A stretch of 64,000 nucleotides of DNA. Source: Ignavibacteriaceae bacterium. Its GTDB lineage: Bacteria > Bacteroidota > Ignavibacteria > Ignavibacteriales > Ignavibacteriaceae. The notes under the pieces were generated by a model. It did no database searches. It was not told the DNA's origin and was given only the letters and a program-made list of their open reading frames with translations. How positions within the stretch are numbered: position 1 is the first letter of the stretch; each line of letters starts with the position of its first letter. The stretch covers positions 471,440-535,439 of the forward strand of contig JALNZG010000001.1 of the NCBI GenBank assembly GCA_023229425.1. Reading direction: 5' to 3'. The translations under genes and the position numbers were made by a program. Positions 16,412-24,193 of this stretch are shown one piece after another.

Positions 16412-17575
16412 ATAAATAATTTTATTTTTATAGTGTTGGATGGATTGGGAATCGGAGAATTACCCGACGCAAAGCTTTATGGTGATGAAGGAAGCAGCAC
16501 TTTGGCTAATATAGCTGAAGCTGTTGGAGGCTTAGATTTACCGCATCTGCGAGCGTTTGGACTCGGCAATATTGCGTCAATTAAAGGAATTCAATCAGTT
16601 TCTTTTCCGACAGCTTCTTATGGAAAATTAAAAGAAATTTCTAAAGGGAAAGACTCAATAACAGGACACTGGGAATTAGCAGGAATTTTCATTGATTATG
16701 ATTTCTCTTATTTCCCTAACGGTTTCCCGGAAGAAATGATGAAAAAATTTTTAAAATACACAAAGTGCAAAGGATATTTGGGTAATAAACCGGCGTCCGG
16801 TACAGAAATAATTCAAGAACTTGGTGAAGAACATCTTAAAACCGGTTTCCCTATTGTTTATACTTCCGCCGATTCGGTTTTTCAAATTGCGGCACATGAA
16901 GAAATAATTCCGTTGCAGCGTCTGTACGAAATTTGTAAAATCACTCGCGAAAAAGTTATTTCATCTCCATATCTTGTTGGCAGAGTGATTGCCCGCCCTT
17001 TCCTTGGTTCAAAAGGAAATTTTGCAAGAACTACTAACCGGCATGACTATGCAATTGATCCGACTGATAAAACCGTACTGGATGTTTTATATGAAAAAAA
17101 GATAAATACAATTGGGGTTGGAAAGATCAATGATCTTTTCAATAGAAGAGGAATTCAAATTCAAGACCCGACAAAATCGAATAAAGAGGGTTGCAACAAA
17201 ACTCTCAAATATGCGTCAAAAGTTTCAAACAGCTTTATTTTTACAAATCTTGTTGACTTTGATGTTTACTTTGGACACCGAAATGATCCGGTTGGGTTTG
17301 CTAAAGCACTGAGAGAGTTTGATGATTTCCTTCCGTCCTTAATTGATAAAATGGACGAAACCGATGTTTTGCTTCTTTCTGCTGACCATGGCAACGACCC
17401 AACGACACCAAGTACAGATCACTCGCGCGAGTATGTTCCGATTTTGTTCTACAAAAAAAATAAATTTGGAAAAGATCTCGGAACCCGCGAGACCTTTTCT
17501 GATGCCGGAAAAACTGTGGCTGAATTTTTCAAAGTTAAAAATTCACTAAAAGGGAAAAGTTTTTTAAATGAATGA
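16412..17575 (+). CDS. deoB: Phosphopentomutase, apparently non-AUG start
   Basis: Interconverts (deoxy)ribose 1-phosphate and 5-phosphate in nucleoside breakdown. Alkaline-phosphatase-fold motifs are present: VLDGLGIGELPDA with the first metal Asp, KDSITGHWELAG, and the C-terminal SADHGNDPTTPSTDHSREY. The family's first strand (INNFIFIVLDG) is encoded, but no ATG, GTG or TTG precedes it. The first standard start is GTG 16433, which would remove that strand. ATA at 16412, five bases after a GAGG site at 16403-16406, gives the expected N-terminus and is used here; ATT 16424 is another option. Confidence 0.9.
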   Translation: MNNFIFIVLDGLGIGELPDAKLYGDEGSSTLANIAEAVGGLDLPHLRAFGLGNIASIKGIQSVSFPTASYGKLKEISKGKDSITGHWELAGIFIDYDFSYFPNGFPEEMMKKFLKYTKCKGYLGNKPASGTEIIQELGEEHLKTGFPIVYTSADSVFQIAAHEEIIPLQRLYEICKITREKVISSPYLVGRVIARPFLGSKGNFARTTNRHDYAIDPTDKTVLDVLYEKKINTIGVGKINDLFNRRGIQIQDPTKSNKEGCNKTLKYASKVSNSFIFTNLVDFDVYFGHRNDPVGFAKALREFDDFLPSLIDKMDETDVLLLSADHGNDPTTPSTDHSREYVPILFYKKNKFGKDLGTRETFSDAGKTVAEFFKVKNSLKGKSFLNE

Positions 17576-17611
17576 AACATTTTTTATTGAGAAGATTTGA
17601 AAAAATCGTAG

Positions 17612-17629
17612 CACAGACTTCAGTCTGTG
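17612..17629. repeat. REP-like palindrome after deoB
   Basis: CACAGACT-TC-AGTCTGTG is a perfect 8-bp inverted repeat with a 2-base loop, in the gap between deoB and the first vertex-protein gene. There is no T tract, so it is not a classic terminator. Its build resembles the palindrome at 27155-27174 (short loop, GACTT...AAGTC core). Confidence 0.6.
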
Positions 17630-17678
17630 TCTTAATAAATTAGAAAAATTAACGATAAAAACAATAAGAGTAATCAAA

Positions 17679-17951
17679 ATGATTTTAGGAAAAGTTATCG
17701 GAACGGTTTGGTCAACAAAAAAGGATGAGAATTTAGTTGGCTCAAAACTACTAATTGTAAGACAACTTGGTATTGATTTTAAGGAAAAAGAGAATTTTGT
17801 GGTAGCCGTTGATAGTGTTGGAGCCGGGGAAGGTGAAATTGTTCTGGTCGCTACCGGAAGTTCCGCGCGCCAGACAAACAGCACGAAAAACCGTCCGGTT
17901 GATGCTGTCGTTATGGCAATTGTGGATAAGTTGGATATATCTTCTAATTGA
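17679..17951 (+). CDS. Bacterial microcompartment vertex protein (EutN/CcmL family), copy 1
   Basis: A 90-residue protein matching the BMC-P pentamer that caps the vertices of microcompartment shells: GKVIGTVWSTKK at the N-terminus, LLIVRQL, then AVDSVGAGEGEIVLVATGSSAR, the diagnostic signature, and PVDAVVMAIVDKLDI at the end. No shell hexamer or encapsulated enzyme gene is visible in this window. It lies about 100 bases after deoB on the same strand. Family assignment is firm; which compartment it serves is not known. Confidence 0.93.
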   Translation: MILGKVIGTVWSTKKDENLVGSKLLIVRQLGIDFKEKENFVVAVDSVGAGEGEIVLVATGSSARQTNSTKNRPVDAVVMAIVDKLDISSN

Positions 17952-18022
17952 TACGGTTCTAATGAGTTATGGTACGCAAAAGATAAAATTAATTACCTTT
18001 TCATGCTCTTAATTTTATTCTT

Positions 18023-18097
18023 AATCTTAATCTTATTCTGGTTTAGATACTTAAAAACGGGTAATCCGCGGCGGCGGATAAGGATACGATTAAGATT
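18023..18097. repeat. Nested inverted repeats between the two vertex-protein genes
   Basis: AATCTTAAT (18023-18031) is complementary to ATTAAGATT (18089-18097), with CTTAT/ATAAG continuing the stem inside. At the centre ATCCGC (18064-18069) and GCGGAT (18074-18079) form a GC-rich hairpin with a 4-base loop. A transcript would fold into one long imperfect hairpin. The GC-rich core stands out from the AT-rich surroundings. Confidence 0.6.
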
Positions 18098-18120
18098 CAT
18101 TTTCCCTATTATACGCGTGA

Positions 18121-18139
18121 CCTTAGTAAATAACTAAGG
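18121..18139. promoter_or_regulatory. Perfect 7-bp inverted repeat upstream of vertex gene 2
   Basis: CCTTAGT-AAATA-ACTAAGG is a perfect dyad with a 5-base spacer, ending 15 bases before the -33 element of the promoter at 18154-18184. The position would suit an operator or activator site. It has no T tract. Function is inferred from position only. Confidence 0.45.
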
Positions 18140-18153
18140 GACAATTATTTAAG

Positions 18154-18184
18154 TTGATAATGCCACAGGAATACCTTAAATTTG
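18154..18184 (+). promoter_or_regulatory. Bacteroidetes-type promoter for vertex gene 2 and rpoD
   Basis: TTG (18154-18156), a 20-base spacer, then TAAATTTG (18177-18184), a full match to the TAnnTTTG -7 element used by Bacteroidetes primary sigma factors. Expected transcription start is about 18190, leaving a leader of about 35 bases with an AAGAGG ribosome-binding site before ATG 18224. Because the next gene is rpoD only 16 bases on, it could also drive the sigma factor gene. Confidence 0.65.
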
Positions 18185-18223
18185 CAGACCTTTTTTAAGT
18201 CCTTCTAAACAAGAGGATAATGG

Positions 18224-18493
18224 ATGTATTTCGGAAAAGTTATTGGAAATATTTGGGCTACGAAAAAGTACGAAGCAATGTTCAGCTTAAAAATGATGAT
18301 CGTCCAACCTATATCTGCGGAACTGAAAAATTTAGGGGAACCCATAATTGCGGTTGATACAGTTGGCGCAGGTCCCGGAGAAATTGTTATTTACATCACT
18401 GCAAGTGAAGCAGTTATTCCGCTTCCGGTAGATTTTGCCCCGGTGGATGCTTCAATTGTTGGGATTGTTGATACTATAAATTTAGCAAATTAA
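18224..18493 (+). CDS. Bacterial microcompartment vertex protein (EutN/CcmL family), copy 2
   Basis: 89 residues, a diverged paralogue of the protein at 17679: GKVIGNIWATKKYEAM, MMIVQPI, AVDTVGAGPGEIVIYITAS and PVDASIVGIVDTINL align directly. The GSSAR segment after the signature is replaced by ASEAVIPLP, so the pore-side loop differs. Only 16 bases separate it from the sigma factor gene on the same strand, so they probably share a transcript. Family assignment firm; physiological role unknown. Confidence 0.92.
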   Translation: MYFGKVIGNIWATKKYEAMFSLKMMIVQPISAELKNLGEPIIAVDTVGAGPGEIVIYITASEAVIPLPVDFAPVDASIVGIVDTINLAN

Positions 18494-18509
18494 TTACGAG
18501 GTAACATAC

Positions 18510-19364
18510 GTGAGAATAACAAAGCAATATACGAATCGTGAGAGCCAGTCTCTCGATAAATATTTGCAGGAAATTGGTAAGGTTAGTCTTCTTAATCCTG
18601 AGCAAGAAATTGAATTAGCTATCCGGATTAAAAAAGGAGAGCAATTAGCCTTAGAACAGCTTACAAAAGCAAATCTTCGTTTTGTGGTTAGCGTTGCAAA
18701 GCAATATCAAAATCAAGGTTTGTCCCTTGGGGATTTAATTAATGAAGGCAATCTTGGTTTGATCAAAGCCGCTAAACGATTTGACGAAACAAGAGGATTC
18801 AAATTTATTTCTTATGCTGTTTGGTGGATCCGTCAATCCATTTTGCAAGCTTTGGCTGAACAATCCAGAATTGTTCGTTTGCCGTTAAACCGTGTTGGAG
18901 CGTTAAATAAAATCGGGAAAGCGTATAGCAATCTCGAACAGGAATATGAACGCGAACCAAGCGCCGCCGAATTAGCAACCGAACTCGAAATGGATGTGAA
19001 TGAAGTTGCCGACACTCTAAAAATTTCGGGCAGGCACGTCTCGATGGATGCACCTTTTGCCCAGGGTGAAGATAATAGACTGCTTGATGTTTTGCAGAAT
19101 GATCAGCATCCGCAGCCTGATCAAACATTGATGACAGAATCATTAAAAGCCGAAATAGAGAGAGCGCTTTCAACGTTAACCGAACGTGAAGCTGAGGTAA
19201 TTAAACTTTATTTCGGTTTGAACAAAGAACATTCGTTAACCCTTGAAGAAATTGGAGAAAGATTTAATTTAACTCGCGAACGTGTACGCCAGATCAAAGA
19301 AAAAGCGATCAGAAGATTGCGCCACGCATCCCGCAGTAAAAATCTTAAAGCTTATCTCGGGTAG
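18510..19364 (+). CDS. rpoD: Primary sigma factor RpoD (short, Bacteroidetes/Chlorobi type)
   Basis: Housekeeping sigma factor. At 284 residues it lacks the long region 1.1 and spacer of proteobacterial sigma-70, as in Bacteroidetes and Chlorobi. Region 1.2 DKYLQEIGKVSLL, region 2 NLRFVVSVAKQYQNQGLSLGDLINEG and FKFISYAVWWIRQSI, region 3 RIVRLPLNR, and region 4.2 TLEEIGERFNLTRERVRQIKEK are all intact. Starts at GTG with ACGAGG 9 bases upstream. It follows a microcompartment vertex gene by 16 bases. This sigma type fits the TAnnTTTG promoters found in the window. Confidence 0.97.
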   Translation: MRITKQYTNRESQSLDKYLQEIGKVSLLNPEQEIELAIRIKKGEQLALEQLTKANLRFVVSVAKQYQNQGLSLGDLINEGNLGLIKAAKRFDETRGFKFISYAVWWIRQSILQALAEQSRIVRLPLNRVGALNKIGKAYSNLEQEYEREPSAAELATELEMDVNEVADTLKISGRHVSMDAPFAQGEDNRLLDVLQNDQHPQPDQTLMTESLKAEIERALSTLTEREAEVIKLYFGLNKEHSLTLEEIGERFNLTRERVRQIKEKAIRRLRHASRSKNLKAYLG

Positions 19365-19368
19365 TTTT

Positions 19369-20058
19369 TTGAACAGCAAAATTATCACAACCTTTTTTTT
19401 AGTAACAACCGGTATATTTTTTTTTACCGGTTGTTCTTCCCTAACACAATCAACGCGTTATTCAAAAAATCCTAAAGCAGAAAAAGAATCGCCCGTAACC
19501 ACCAGGTTTAACCATGAGGTAGATTCAATTCAAAATGTTTCTTCAAATGATCCTTTATTGGAAGAGGGAGAAGAGCTTGAAGATTATGAAGCCGATTCCT
19601 CCCAAATTGATAGGAATGAAATATTAAAGAACTTCACATTAAACGAAAATACAATTGATAACGATTTCGGAACTTCAAAAGAAAAAATGTTGATGGAAAT
19701 AATCCGCTGGTTAAATACTCCTTATAAGTACGGGGGAAATACAAAACGCGGAATAGATTGCTCTGCATTTACATCAACGGTTTTTAAAAGCTCGTTGAAC
19801 TTTAGTCTTCTTCGCTCAGCGCGTGAGCAGTTTACTCAAGGTGAAGATGTGGATGACTTACAGTTTGGCGATCTGGTTTTTTTTAACACAACCCGGAGAT
19901 CTCGTCCCGGTCATGTTGGTATTTATTTAGGGGATAATTTATTTGCTCATTCAAGTTCAAAACTTGGTGTGATCGTCTCTTCACTCGAAGAAAACTATTA
20001 CAACAAACGCTTCATGGGGGGAAGAAGAATGGAGATGTTTCTTCAATCCGATAAGTAA
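19369..20058 (+). CDS. NlpC/P60-family cell-wall lipoprotein
   Basis: Probable peptidoglycan endopeptidase anchored to the outer membrane. About 229 residues from TTG 19369: a lipoprotein signal peptide (TTFFLVTTGIFFFTGCSS, lipid on Cys), an acidic linker, then an NlpC/P60 domain with the catalytic Cys in RGIDCSAFTS, His in GHVGIYLG and a second His in FAHSSS. It begins 4 bases after rpoD with no obvious ribosome-binding site. The frame runs back into rpoD, but that part is not NlpC-like. An 11-bp hairpin lies within the signal-peptide codons. Confidence 0.9.
   Translation: MNSKIITTFFLVTTGIFFFTGCSSLTQSTRYSKNPKAEKESPVTTRFNHEVDSIQNVSSNDPLLEEGEELEDYEADSSQIDRNEILKNFTLNENTIDNDFGTSKEKMLMEIIRWLNTPYKYGGNTKRGIDCSAFTSTVFKSSLNFSLLRSAREQFTQGEDVDDLQFGDLVFFNTTRRSRPGHVGIYLGDNLFAHSSSKLGVIVSSLEENYYNKRFMGGRRMEMFLQSDK
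19404..19435 (+). promoter_or_regulatory. Perfect hairpin inside the start region of the NlpC/P60 gene
   Basis: AACAACCGGTA (19404-19414) and TACCGGTTGTT (19425-19435) form an 11-bp perfect stem around a mostly T loop, about 35 bases after the TTG start. In the mRNA it could hinder ribosomes or mark an attenuator. It may also be chance in a signal peptide made of Thr/Gly/Phe codons. Confidence 0.45.
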
Positions 20059-20109
20059 TTTTCAACTCCCTTCTTTTTAGTCCGTCATTTATTTCTAATG
20101 CCGCCTCTC

Positions 20110-20140
20110 TTGACTTTAAACTTTTGAATTTGTACGTTTG
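20110..20140 (+). promoter_or_regulatory. Bacteroidetes-type promoter
   Basis: TTG (20110-20112), 20 bases, then TACGTTTG (20133-20140), a full -7 match. It lies 455 bases before the next gene on the same strand. The elements fit the sigma factor encoded upstream; use in vivo is inferred. Confidence 0.5.
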
Positions 20141-20341
20141 TAATAGAACAAAATAATTAATACATGGAACCGTATGAATTATGTGCGGGTTAAAAACAAC
20201 ACACATAGTCCCACTAAGAAAACTAAATTGAAAAAAGAGCTTGAACAAAGGATCATTTCGATAATAAAAATTTAGAACAAATAAGTACGAGCTAATAAAG
20301 AAAATGGGAAAAATTCTAAACATAGTTTGGCACGATAGTTA

Positions 20342-20368
20342 CTCTCTCTCTCTCTCTCTCTCTCTCTC
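20342..20368. repeat. (CT)13 microsatellite
   Basis: An uninterrupted run of 13 CT units plus one C. Long dinucleotide tracts are rare in bacterial chromosomes and prone to slippage. It lies in the 5' region of the three-gene T9SS cargo cluster, about 230 bases before the first start codon, so length change would affect spacing or leader RNA and not a reading frame. Confidence 0.95.
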
Positions 20369-20539
20369 AGCGGTGGTGGAAGGGAAAGATGCAGCTAAAT
20401 GTATTTCTCTCTTTACTTCCTCTCGTTTATGAAACTCCCGAAGTTTATTTACAAACATTCATTCAGTTATTTCCCCTTTCATTCATTCACCAAAACTATC
20501 CGACCGGTTTTATATGACGTTGATAAAATAAAAGTTGTT

Positions 20540-20563
20540 ACTCTAAAGCAAACGCTTTGGAGT
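20540..20563 (+). promoter_or_regulatory. Hairpin in the leader of the T9SS cluster
   Basis: ACTCTAAAGC-AAAC-GCTTTGGAGT is a 10-bp stem (one U-G pair) with a 4-base loop, followed by CTTTCCC, ending 32 bases before the GTG start at 20596. It could be an attenuator or an mRNA-stability element; without a T tract it is not a standard terminator. Confidence 0.45.
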
Positions 20564-20595
20564 CTTTCCCTAAATATTTTATAAGGTAATTAAAC

Positions 20596-22368
20596 GTGAA
20601 AAAAATATTGGTTTGTTGTTTGTTGGTAGTAGTTAGTTGTTCTTCGTTTGCTCAGCAAAGCAGACATGAAAAGCTACAGCAGTTAAAAAGCAGAGAGGAT
20701 ATTAAAGTAACAGAGGTAGAACCTAACTTACTGAAACTTGAATACCGAAACGGTAAAACTCTCTATAAAAACGTTGGTAATTATAAACCGACAACCAACA
20801 ACAGCTTACAAAAAATAAACTACTCTCCCAATTACGACAGCACGATAATTGACATTAACACCATTGACACAACGCTTTATTACCAGAAGTATAGTTATTG
20901 GCAAACCGTGCCGCTTGGTAATTTCCGCACGTTATTGGTAGGTGATGTAAATAAGAACGGCAGACCGGAACTCTATGGACAAGTGAAAGACTATTGGACT
21001 GATTATACAGATATTATGGCTTTTGAAATGAACACAAATGGCAAATTCGAATCTGTTTTTAGTTATGATAGTACTGTCATCGCCGGGAATATCTATGATA
21101 TCGATAAGGATGGGAAGGAAGAACTTCGTTTAGCGAAAAACTATGTCGATGAAAGATCAAGTTATTTGGTTTGGAGTTTTTTGTTTTATAAGCAAAGTAA
21201 AGATTCGGCGATTGCAAATAATTTGTCATTCACATTCAAAACGAGAGATACAAGTGATCAACAGAATGACAATTATTTTGGTGATTGGGATGGAGATCAA
21301 TTCACTGACCAGATATTTATCGAACCATCCGGCATTGCCGATTTAAAGATTTATGAATATGATCCTTTACTTAATAATTTTGATATGGTTTATCAATACG
21401 ATTATCATGATCTCGATCTTTATTATGGTGGTTTCTCAATTGGAGATTTCGATCAAGATGGGAAGACTGAATTTCTTGCAGGCAGCCTTCATGGGAAAGT
21501 CCTTTCTCTTGAAAATACAGGCAATAATTCATATACACCTATATGGGAAGGAAAAGTTGAAACCTATAATGCTTACCTCTGCGCTGAAACCAACGACCTT
21601 GACGGAAATGGCAAAAAAGAGATTTGGATTGGTGGTGACTCGTTTCATGATGGAGTTGGAGTAACCAGGATAACACTCTTTGAAACCGACGGGAAAGGTA
21701 GTTACCAGGTTGTTGGAAAAATTGATATAATCGGGATTTTCTCTTTTTATGCCGGAAATATTCAGGTAATTGATATTGATAAAGACGGTAAAGAAGAAGT
21801 GCTGCTCGGGTTGGATTATACGGTATTTATTCTAAAATTTAATGGAAGTAAAAATCATCAGACATACGAACTCTTCTATTTTAAGCAGAATATTTGGCAG
21901 GATAATAACATTGGTTATTATGGCGCTAATCTTTATGATCTGACCGGTGACGGAAAAGAAGAACTGTTGGTTAATTGTTGGGATGATCCGCCTACCCCCG
22001 GAACGATTAAATGGTTCAACTGGATATATAAGCCCAATTTTTCTGTGTCGGTAGAAAAAGAAGACAGCGACATTCCAAAAGAATTTTCATTATCACAAAA
22101 TTATCCAAACCCGTTTAACCCGCAGACAAATATCAAATATAAGCTTGCAGAATATTCAGTAGTCTCGATAAAGGTTTATAATATATTAGGGAAAGAAATA
22201 ACAACACTCGTAGAGAAAGAACAAACTCCCAGCGGTTATCAAATCAGTTGGGAAGCAAAAGACAGCGAAGGGAAATTACACCCTTCAGGAGTGTATTTAA
22301 TCAGGTTATCCGCAAACGGAAAATCATTTACTTACACAAAAACAATTAAAGCAATATTAATTAAATAG
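20596..22368 (+). CDS. Secreted FG-GAP/VCBS repeat protein with T9SS sorting domain
   Basis: 590 residues. The signal peptide is MKKILVCCLLVVVSCSSFAQ, with GTG start after AAGG. At least six FG-GAP-like calcium motifs follow: DVNKNGRPELYG, DIDKDGKEELRL, DWDGDQFTDQIFI, DFDQDGKTEFLAG, DLDGNGKKEIWIGG and DIDKDGKEEVLLG, arranged as a beta-propeller. The last about 90 residues are a type A T9SS sorting domain (LSQNYPNPFNPQTNIKY, ... VKVYNILG, ... SGVYLIRL). Expected to be exported through T9SS and released or attached at the surface. Substrate unknown. First of three consecutive T9SS cargo genes. Confidence 0.88.
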   Translation: MKKILVCCLLVVVSCSSFAQQSRHEKLQQLKSREDIKVTEVEPNLLKLEYRNGKTLYKNVGNYKPTTNNSLQKINYSPNYDSTIIDINTIDTTLYYQKYSYWQTVPLGNFRTLLVGDVNKNGRPELYGQVKDYWTDYTDIMAFEMNTNGKFESVFSYDSTVIAGNIYDIDKDGKEELRLAKNYVDERSSYLVWSFLFYKQSKDSAIANNLSFTFKTRDTSDQQNDNYFGDWDGDQFTDQIFIEPSGIADLKIYEYDPLLNNFDMVYQYDYHDLDLYYGGFSIGDFDQDGKTEFLAGSLHGKVLSLENTGNNSYTPIWEGKVETYNAYLCAETNDLDGNGKKEIWIGGDSFHDGVGVTRITLFETDGKGSYQVVGKIDIIGIFSFYAGNIQVIDIDKDGKEEVLLGLDYTVFILKFNGSKNHQTYELFYFKQNIWQDNNIGYYGANLYDLTGDGKEELLVNCWDDPPTPGTIKWFNWIYKPNFSVSVEKEDSDIPKEFSLSQNYPNPFNPQTNIKYKLAEYSVVSIKVYNILGKEITTLVEKEQTPSGYQISWEAKDSEGKLHPSGVYLIRLSANGKSFTYTKTIKAILIK

Positions 22369-22395
22369 AAAAACTATTATATAAAGGATTATTTA

Positions 22396-24147
22396 ATGAA
22401 AAAGATACTTATTCTCTTTATAACAATAACCAGCTACATTTTTTCTCAAGGCTGGAATAATACAGTAACTACCACCATTAATGAACCAAATCTTGTGATG
22501 ATGGATGTATTCAGCAACAAGGATGGTAATCATGTTATTGTCCAAAATTCAAATTCAACAAACTCAATAAACTATTATCTTCTGAACAGTTCAGGAGAAT
22601 ATATACGATCAACAACGATTGAAACTTCAGGAAATGCTGAATTCCCAAGCATTACTGGTGATAAAGATAAAGTCTATCTAGCTTATAAGCTCAGTAGTAA
22701 TTTGAAAATTTCTTATTCAACAAATGCAGGTCAAAACTGGACTAATCTAAATCCCAAAGCTATCGGTAGCAACGCATGTAACGGGGTTGATATTGTTTAC
22801 GGTGAAAACGGAGTACACGTAGTATATGCTATGCTTGATAATTTGACATATTATGAAACATATTACTATTTTCTTAATTCAAGTCATGCTTGGGTGGATT
22901 ATAAAAATGTAACAGACTACAATAATTTTGTTGATGGTGGTAAACCAACGGTTGCCATTTCAAGTAATCGTGTTCATGTAAGTTGGAGTACAAGTGACAA
23001 TAATTATTATCCTGGTGCGGTATTAAGCAGGGATAGGTATTACAGCACATGGCAAACCCCACAAATAGCAGTAGAGGGCGATTGGGGAGCAGACAATTCA
23101 ATAAACGAGAGATTAGTTGTGAGTGGGACGAAACTCAATTTAATTTATGTTAAATATTTAAATAGCGGCGGACTTATCGGAAATTATCTAGCATATAAAA
23201 CCAGAGATCTTTCGGGCACAAGTTGGTCGTCATCATCTGCAATAAGTAATAATTTATCCGGTGAATATGCTTGCAACCTTGCAGTTTCAAATAACGGCAA
23301 TATCAATCTTGCTTTTGAAGATGATGGTATTCAGCACACTTATTTTAATGGCAGTAGTTGGTCAAGTTTTTATACCTTGGATGAAAACACAGAACCTTAT
23401 CATCCAATAGGTATCTCAACAACCGGGAATGATGTTTATGTACTTTGGAAAAATTTAAGTGACAACTACTCCCGGTTCCAACGATATGATGCAAATCCAA
23501 TAACACCCACAAACTTTGCAGGAACAACGTATAATAATCAACCAAAAATAACCTGGGGTTCTGTTAATGAACCGGATGTTTATAATTATATTGACGGGAT
23601 CAAAGTTTATAGAGGGTATAAAGATGAAAGCGAAATTGAGTATTATATGCTTGCGGATGAAATCCCAGGAAATAGTACGAGCTGGATAGATACAGAGGTA
23701 ACATTAGTTAACCCCAGACAACCTCATACAACTTATTTGTATAAAGTAAGCGCAGTTGATATCGGATTAAAAGAATCCGCGAAAACTACTGCGGTTCAGT
23801 ACTCCGGCACAGGTCCTTTGTGGAAAATAAGCGGCGGAGAAAATTCAGAAGAATTGACAATCAATGAATTTAAACTTTCTCAGAACTACCCAAATCCCTT
23901 TAACCCAAGTACAGCAATAAGATACCAATTAGCGGCAAACGGTTTTGTTACCCTAAAAGTTTATGATGTTCTTGGAAGCGAAGTTGCCGTACTTGCAAAT
24001 GAATGGCAAGAAGCGGGCAATTACAGTTTTCAGTTTACAACAAGCGGTAAGCAATTGGCAAGCGGAATGTATGTTTACCGTTTACAGGCAACAAACGGTG
24101 TCAGAGAAATTTATAGTGCAACAAAGAGAATGTTATTAGTTAAATAA
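22396..24147 (+). CDS. Secreted sialidase-like propeller protein with T9SS sorting domain
   Basis: 583 residues with signal peptide MKKILILFITITSYIFSQG. Residues about 20-370 are beta-propeller-like, with repeated segments such as ISYSTNAGQNWTNL and VHVSWSTSDNNYY that recall BNR/Asp-box folds, but catalytic sialidase residues cannot be assigned. A fibronectin III-like stretch follows (PKITWGSVNEPDVYNYIDG), then a T9SS type A domain with LSQNYPNPFNPSTAIRYQL. It lies 27 bases after the preceding T9SS gene, so co-transcription is likely. Confidence 0.83.
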   Translation: MKKILILFITITSYIFSQGWNNTVTTTINEPNLVMMDVFSNKDGNHVIVQNSNSTNSINYYLLNSSGEYIRSTTIETSGNAEFPSITGDKDKVYLAYKLSSNLKISYSTNAGQNWTNLNPKAIGSNACNGVDIVYGENGVHVVYAMLDNLTYYETYYYFLNSSHAWVDYKNVTDYNNFVDGGKPTVAISSNRVHVSWSTSDNNYYPGAVLSRDRYYSTWQTPQIAVEGDWGADNSINERLVVSGTKLNLIYVKYLNSGGLIGNYLAYKTRDLSGTSWSSSSAISNNLSGEYACNLAVSNNGNINLAFEDDGIQHTYFNGSSWSSFYTLDENTEPYHPIGISTTGNDVYVLWKNLSDNYSRFQRYDANPITPTNFAGTTYNNQPKITWGSVNEPDVYNYIDGIKVYRGYKDESEIEYYMLADEIPGNSTSWIDTEVTLVNPRQPHTTYLYKVSAVDIGLKESAKTTAVQYSGTGPLWKISGGENSEELTINEFKLSQNYPNPFNPSTAIRYQLAANGFVTLKVYDVLGSEVAVLANEWQEAGNYSFQFTTSGKQLASGMYVYRLQATNGVREIYSATKRMLLVK

Positions 24148-24193
24148 TACTGGTTGTTAAAAAGAACAAGGTTATTTCAGTAACAACAAAATT

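Larger units (their letters stand above)
20059..20595. other. 537-base non-coding gap with promoter and microsatellite
   Basis: No gene is supported here; open frames on either strand show no family resemblance. The gap contains a promoter-like TTG-N20-TACGTTTG (20110-20140), the (CT)13 tract at 20342-20368, CATTCATTC words (20456-20490) and a hairpin at 20540-20563. If the promoter is real, the T9SS gene at 20596 has a leader of about 450 bases that includes the CT tract, or an unknown small RNA starts here. Confidence 0.6.

Noticed and set aside
17679..18493. Carboxysome genes
   Set aside because: Vertex proteins of the CcmL/EutN family occur in many compartments; no RuBisCO, carbonic anhydrase or CcmM/CsoS gene is here.
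18805..19173. Minus-strand frame opposite rpoD
   Set aside because: It lies wholly inside a universally conserved gene and matches no family; a shadow frame.
20012..20323. Minus-strand reading frame of about 103 codons in the gap
   Set aside because: It overlaps the NlpC/P60 3' end, has no ribosome-binding site and its composition looks like translated AT-rich spacer.
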